NCBI RefSeq assembly: GCF_008000815.1
Contig: NZ_CP042806.1
Coordinates: forward strand, 5,146,001 to 5,210,000
Direction of reading: 5' to 3'
DNA length: 64,000 nt
Source: Terriglobus albidus
GTDB taxonomy: Bacteria; Acidobacteriota; Terriglobia; Terriglobales; Acidobacteriaceae
This document shows, in pieces, positions 60,807 through 64,000 of this stretch (position 1 is its first letter; each line of letters begins with the position of its first letter). A program made the position numbers and the translations under genes. The notes under the pieces are model-generated. The model had not been told where the DNA came from. It did no database searches and worked only from the letters and a program-made list of their open reading frames with translations.

Positions 60807-61856
60807 TTACAAACGGTCAACGTCGATCACTGCCTGGGCAAAAGCCTGTGGGGCTTCCTGCGGAAGGTTGTGACCGATACCGCCCGTTATATTTCGGTGT
60901 TGATATTTGCCAGAGAATTTATGGGCATAGGCCGCAGGGTCCGGGTGCGGAGCTCCATTGGCGTCACCCTCCAATGTGATGGTTGGAACGCGAATCGAAG
61001 GGGCCTGTGCCAGTTGCTTTTCGGAATCATCGTACTTCTTCTCGCCTTCGGCAAGTCCAAGCCGCCAGCGGTAGTTATGGATGACGATGGCGACATGGTC
61101 GGGATTGTCAAAGGAGGCTGCGCTACGGTCAAAGGTCTGATCGTCGAAGTTCCATTTCGGTGAGGCGAGCTTCCAGATGAGGTTTGCGAACTCTTTCCGA
61201 TATCGCTCATACCCCGCTCGGCCGCGCTCTGTCGCGAAGTAGAACTGGTACCACCATTCGAGCTCAGCCTTCGGAGGCAGAGGCATCTTGCCGGCTTCCT
61301 GGCTACCGATGAGATAGCCGCTGACGGAGACGAGCGCCTTGCAGCGTTCCGGCCACAGCGCGGCGACGATATCAGCCGTACGGGCGCCCCAATCGAATCC
61401 TGCCAGAACCGCCTTATCGAGATGAAGCGCATCCATCAAGGCCACCAAGTCAAGCGCAAGAGCGGAAGGCTGACCGTTGCGAACCGTCTCCGCAGAGAGA
61501 AACCGCGTCGAACCATAGCCGCGCAGATACGGAACGATGACCCGATACCCTTCGGAGGCTAACCGCGGAGCAACTTCTGCAAAACTGTGAATGTCGTATG
61601 GCCAGCCGTGTAGAAGAAGGACCGGTTTTCCATTGGAAGGCCCAACTTCGGCGTAGCTTACACGAAGTAGGCCTGCATCTATTTCTTTGAGCGAGTCAAA
61701 CGTTGTGCTCTGCGCGGCAGCGGCCGATTGACTTGGCGCCGGCGGCATCTCATTTTCTTTGGCGAAGAGAGGCAGTTCTCCTAACAGCGCTGCTCCGGCA
61801 GAGAGTCCTACTCCCAATATACGTCTGCGAGACAGCTTGTTTGCTTCCTGTTGCAC
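60807..61856 (-). CDS. Exported alpha/beta-hydrolase (epoxide hydrolase/dehalogenase-like)
   Basis: About 349 residues from the GTG at 61856, which has GGAG seven bases upstream; the longer reading frame to 62135 runs through palindromic repeats and is rejected. A Tat-like leader (LSRRRILGVGLSAGAALLG) precedes the hydrolase fold: LLLHGWPYDIHSFAE (oxyanion HGWP), nucleophile elbow GFDWGARTAD (Asp nucleophile), and the C-terminal GIGHNLPQEAP with the catalytic His. An Asp nucleophile suggests epoxide hydrolase or haloalkane dehalogenase chemistry. It may be in one unit with the VOC gene. Confidence 0.82.
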   Translation of the reverse strand: MQQEANKLSRRRILGVGLSAGAALLGELPLFAKENEMPPAPSQSAAAAQSTTFDSLKEIDAGLLRVSYAEVGPSNGKPVLLLHGWPYDIHSFAEVAPRLASEGYRVIVPYLRGYGSTRFLSAETVRNGQPSALALDLVALMDALHLDKAVLAGFDWGARTADIVAALWPERCKALVSVSGYLIGSQEAGKMPLPPKAELEWWYQFYFATERGRAGYERYRKEFANLIWKLASPKWNFDDQTFDRSAASFDNPDHVAIVIHNYRWRLGLAEGEKKYDDSEKQLAQAPSIRVPTITLEGDANGAPHPDPAAYAHKFSGKYQHRNITGGIGHNLPQEAPQAFAQAVIDVDRL

Positions 61857-62042
61857 GGTAAATCTCCTTTGATAAGCCTTGCAATATGGATGGATGCCGC
61901 GCAGATCTCTTCGTTGCAAGGGATTGTCAGCATGCGAAAGGAAATGCTCTGCAAGGTCATGGCCTTGGCCCCGTCGGGAAAGGAAATATTCCAATGGAGA
62001 TCGAATCGGTAAACCGAGCAAAGCTCGAATCGGGGCGGGAGA

Positions 62043-62176
62043 CGCGGGCTTCAGCCCGCGTTTGTTGGCTCTATAAGAAACGGGCTTCAGCCCTGGGCTT
62101 TTTTCCAACAGGAAAAGCCCAGGGCTAAAGCCCATTTACTTTTACGTCTTTATCAGCGGGCTGAAGCCCGCTGAAC
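62043..62176. repeat. Cluster of REP-like GGGCTTCAGCCC palindromes
   Basis: CGCGGGC-TTCA-GCCCGCG (62043-62060), a long stem built on AGCCCTGGGCTTTT and AAAAGCCCAGGGCT (about 62090-62126), and AGCGGGC-TGAA-GCCCGCT (62157-62174) stand in a row. The 61857-62245 gap has no other feature. The same type occurs at 43144-43158. Confidence 0.75.
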
Positions 62177-62245
62177 ACCCCAGCCAGCAAAGCTGGCCGG
62201 GGACCCCGCTGCCCCCACCCGCAAAGCTGCGGTTCGAGGAAGCAA

Positions 62246-63544
62246 TCAAATTTGATCGAGTGCATCAAATAGATCGCGTACGAGATCCTTTGAGCTTTCC
62301 AGTCCGACGGAGAGACGAATCATGGAGTTGGTTATTTTGCATCGCTCGAGATCATCTTCGCTCATATCCGAATGGGTCATGGTTCGCGGATGTTCTATCA
62401 GAGATTCTGTACCTCCAAGCGAGACGGCAAGATGACAGATTTTCACTGCATCTAGAAAACGTGAAGCTTCCTTGAAGCCAGCATCTTTAAGATAAAAAGT
62501 GATCATTGAACCAGGTCCCGTGCATTGCTTCTTGTACGTTACGTAAGAAGGACCGTCGTTCTCGCTGAGCAATCCTGGGAACAGTACTCGCTCAACTTTA
62601 GGATGCTGTGCCAAGGCAGTCGCTACTTTAGTAGCCTTTTCCGCTTGTCGCTCCATTCGTAACCAGCATGTTTCCAAGGAGCGAGTAAGCATCCATGCGG
62701 TGTCCGCGGCCAGAGTTCCGCCGAGAATTGTCCGGAAGTCGCGTATAACTCCAATGAGATCTTTGCCACGCCCTTCCCCAGCCAGTACGATGCCTGCGAT
62801 CAGATCGCTGTGTCCGCCAAGAAACTTGGTAGCCGAGTAAAAGACGAGATCGACCCCTTGCAGAAACGGATGTTGAAACACGGGACCAAGAAAGGTATTG
62901 TCGACCGCGATCAGCGTCCTGGCGCCATTGCGGGTCCTAATCAATTGGACGACGGCTTGAATGTCAGTAATCGTCATACTGGGGTTAGAGGGAGTTTCGA
63001 GGAAAACCATATCGTACGGCTGAGGAGAGTTGTCTAATGCCGATTCGACGGCGGACAAGTCACTCGTATCGACTGCGCGTGCCGAATAACCGAATCGCTC
63101 TCCGAAGTGTTCTAAGAAAAAGTACGTCCCTCCATAGACCGGATCGGTATAGAGTATTCGCGCGCCTACAGGTAAAAGCGCGAGCAGCGTTGTGCTGATG
63201 GCACTCATGCCGGAAGGGAAGGCCGCAGCAAACGCAGCTCCATTCTCGATGGCAACCATCTTGTCCTCCCAAATCTCGACGTTGGGATTGTTGAGGCGCG
63301 AATAAATCAGTCCGGGCTCTTTTCCATCGTCGCCGGGCAAATGGTAGGCACGTTGAAAAAACTGACGACCCTCTTCAGCACTACTGAATTCAAAAGTCGA
63401 AGTTCTGAATAGCGGTGGCTTCACAGAGCGTTCAGAAAATTTCGAAGCGTATCCTGCCAGGATCGCGCGGGTGGACGGATGAAGTTCTCTCAGCCTGCTT
63501 TTGTAGGCTGGTTGTGATTGATCATTACTTTCGGACGAGCTCAT
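62246..63544 (-). CDS. Cys/Met-metabolism PLP-dependent enzyme (trans-sulfuration family)
   Basis: The 432-residue protein resembles cystathionine gamma-synthase, cystathionine gamma-lyase or methionine gamma-lyase. It has the Tyr-Ser-Arg substrate loop (IYSRLNNPNVEIWEDKMVAIENG, in two parts), FPSGMSAISTTLLAL, DNTFLGPVFQHPFLQGVDLVFYSATKFLGGHSD with the PLP Lys in SATKFLGGH, and SLGGTESLIEHPRTMTHSDMS. The exact reaction is not resolved. It is bracketed by palindromic repeats and apparently monocistronic. Confidence 0.87.
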   Translation of the reverse strand: MSSSESNDQSQPAYKSRLRELHPSTRAILAGYASKFSERSVKPPLFRTSTFEFSSAEEGRQFFQRAYHLPGDDGKEPGLIYSRLNNPNVEIWEDKMVAIENGAAFAAAFPSGMSAISTTLLALLPVGARILYTDPVYGGTYFFLEHFGERFGYSARAVDTSDLSAVESALDNSPQPYDMVFLETPSNPSMTITDIQAVVQLIRTRNGARTLIAVDNTFLGPVFQHPFLQGVDLVFYSATKFLGGHSDLIAGIVLAGEGRGKDLIGVIRDFRTILGGTLAADTAWMLTRSLETCWLRMERQAEKATKVATALAQHPKVERVLFPGLLSENDGPSYVTYKKQCTGPGSMITFYLKDAGFKEASRFLDAVKICHLAVSLGGTESLIEHPRTMTHSDMSEDDLERCKITNSMIRLSVGLESSKDLVRDLFDALDQI

Positions 63545-63901
63545 TTGGGTTTCCCTCTTTTTGCGAAAGCCTTCTCATGGCAACGAACATGTTACGAGCG
63601 TAGTCCAGAAATGAAAAATGTCTTCACCCCGCGATGGAGCCCGATACTACGGCTCAACAATGGGCCAGTGGAGGAGTCGCGCGTAGCGCGATACCCCACC
63701 CTAGTGTGGTGAGTCTAAAGTTCGACATAAATCATGAACAGCTTTACCATCCGAAGCGTTGAAAAAAGCAGGTCCTTCACTACGTTCAGGATGACAAAAT
63801 TTACGCTAAGCCCCAGCGACCAAGTTCGCCGGGGACCCCATTCTTCGCGGTTCACCGCGAAGAATGGGGCAACGAGTGTAGTGGCTTAGCCGGGATGAAC
63901 T
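63545..63901. other. Gene-free stretch with dispersed repeats
   Basis: It holds the second copy of the GGTCCTTC-TCAGGATGACA repeat (63771-63796) and a perfect hairpin CCCCATTCTTCGCGG-TTCA-CCGCGAAGAATGGGG (63836-63869), followed by CAACGAGTGTAGTGG as at 50309-50331. No gene seen. Confidence 0.65.
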
Positions 63902-64000
63902 TTAGAAGTGGTGCGCGATTCCCATGACAAGGGCGTAGTCCGCGAAGGCGGCATCGCCGTGGCCTCCGACTGCCAGGTCAGGTACAGACGCCCGGCGATT
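63902..64000 (-). CDS. C-terminal end of a probable outer-membrane beta-barrel protein (partial)
   Basis: The last 32 residues before a TAA at 63902 are open to the window edge. They end in DYALVMGIAHHF: alternating hydrophobic residues and a terminal Phe, the usual C-terminal beta-signal for BamA-dependent outer-membrane proteins. Nothing more can be said from this piece. Confidence 0.5.
   Translation of the reverse strand, partial: NRRASVPDLAVGGHGDAAFADYALVMGIAHHF

Noticed and set aside
61857-62135. N-terminal extension of the alpha/beta hydrolase frame
   Set aside because: It runs through REP-like palindromes and has no domain; the GTG at 61856 has a good ribosome site and begins the export signal.

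Overview
The window looks like chromosomal DNA of an Acidobacteriota member, most likely class Terriglobia (Acidobacteriaceae-like). This is inferred from overall gene content, not from a marker gene: a tandem-domain ThyX-type protein, inositol-phosphate synthase, HemQ, many Tat-exported glycosidases, a propeller-type sensor kinase, a giant NHL/Ig-repeat secreted protein, and dispersed palindromic intergenic repeats.

Region 1 (1-24.9 kb) is mostly ordinary core metabolism: a truncated lhr helicase gene, a pyrimidine nucleoside salvage set (cdd, thymidine phosphorylase, NupC transporter), glycerate kinase, a secreted PPC-domain protein, a flavin monooxygenase-like protein, an MFS carrier, queF, SDR enzymes including fabG, an M48 protease, ino1, a fructokinase-like ROK kinase, DedA, the ThyX-like protein, an EAL phosphodiesterase and two oxidoreductases. 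Two small loci stand out. At 4.1-6.3 kb a 48-residue peptide with a lasso-type leader signature is followed by an asparagine-synthetase-like cyclase, without visible RRE or leader peptidase. At 23.8-24.9 kb a 25-codon ORF very rich in Cys codons precedes an intrinsic terminator, a 1-Cys peroxiredoxin gene and the tRNA-Cys gene, arranged like a cysteine-sensing attenuator.

Region 2 (24.9-41.9 kb) begins at the 3' end of tRNA-Cys and ends at a degraded copy of the 3' part of that tRNA. It is more AT-rich. It carries accessory genes: two unknown membrane or exported proteins, a DoxX-like protein, an SDR/ECF-sigma pair, GNAT, cupin, PhzF, two related MDR dehydrogenases, a GlxA-like AraC regulator, and a quinone reductase divergent from an HxlR regulator. 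It also holds at least three gene remnants (enoyl-CoA hydratase, Asp/Glu racemase, ParB-like). I read it as an old, decayed genomic island or hot spot; no integrase is visible.

Region 3 (42-64 kb) is a polysaccharide-oriented exported-protein region: a GH43-like beta-propeller protein, a large Tat-exported glycosidase-like protein, a Tat-exported GH42-like protein, a 1.9-kaa NHL/Ig/alginate-lyase-fold protein and an orphan propeller-type histidine kinase. HemQ, a glyoxalase-type protein, an alpha/beta hydrolase, a trans-sulfuration PLP enzyme and the C-terminus of a probable outer-membrane beta-barrel complete the window. Palindromic intergenic repeats recur between these genes.

Protein functions are read from motifs and family resemblance by eye; no searches were run.
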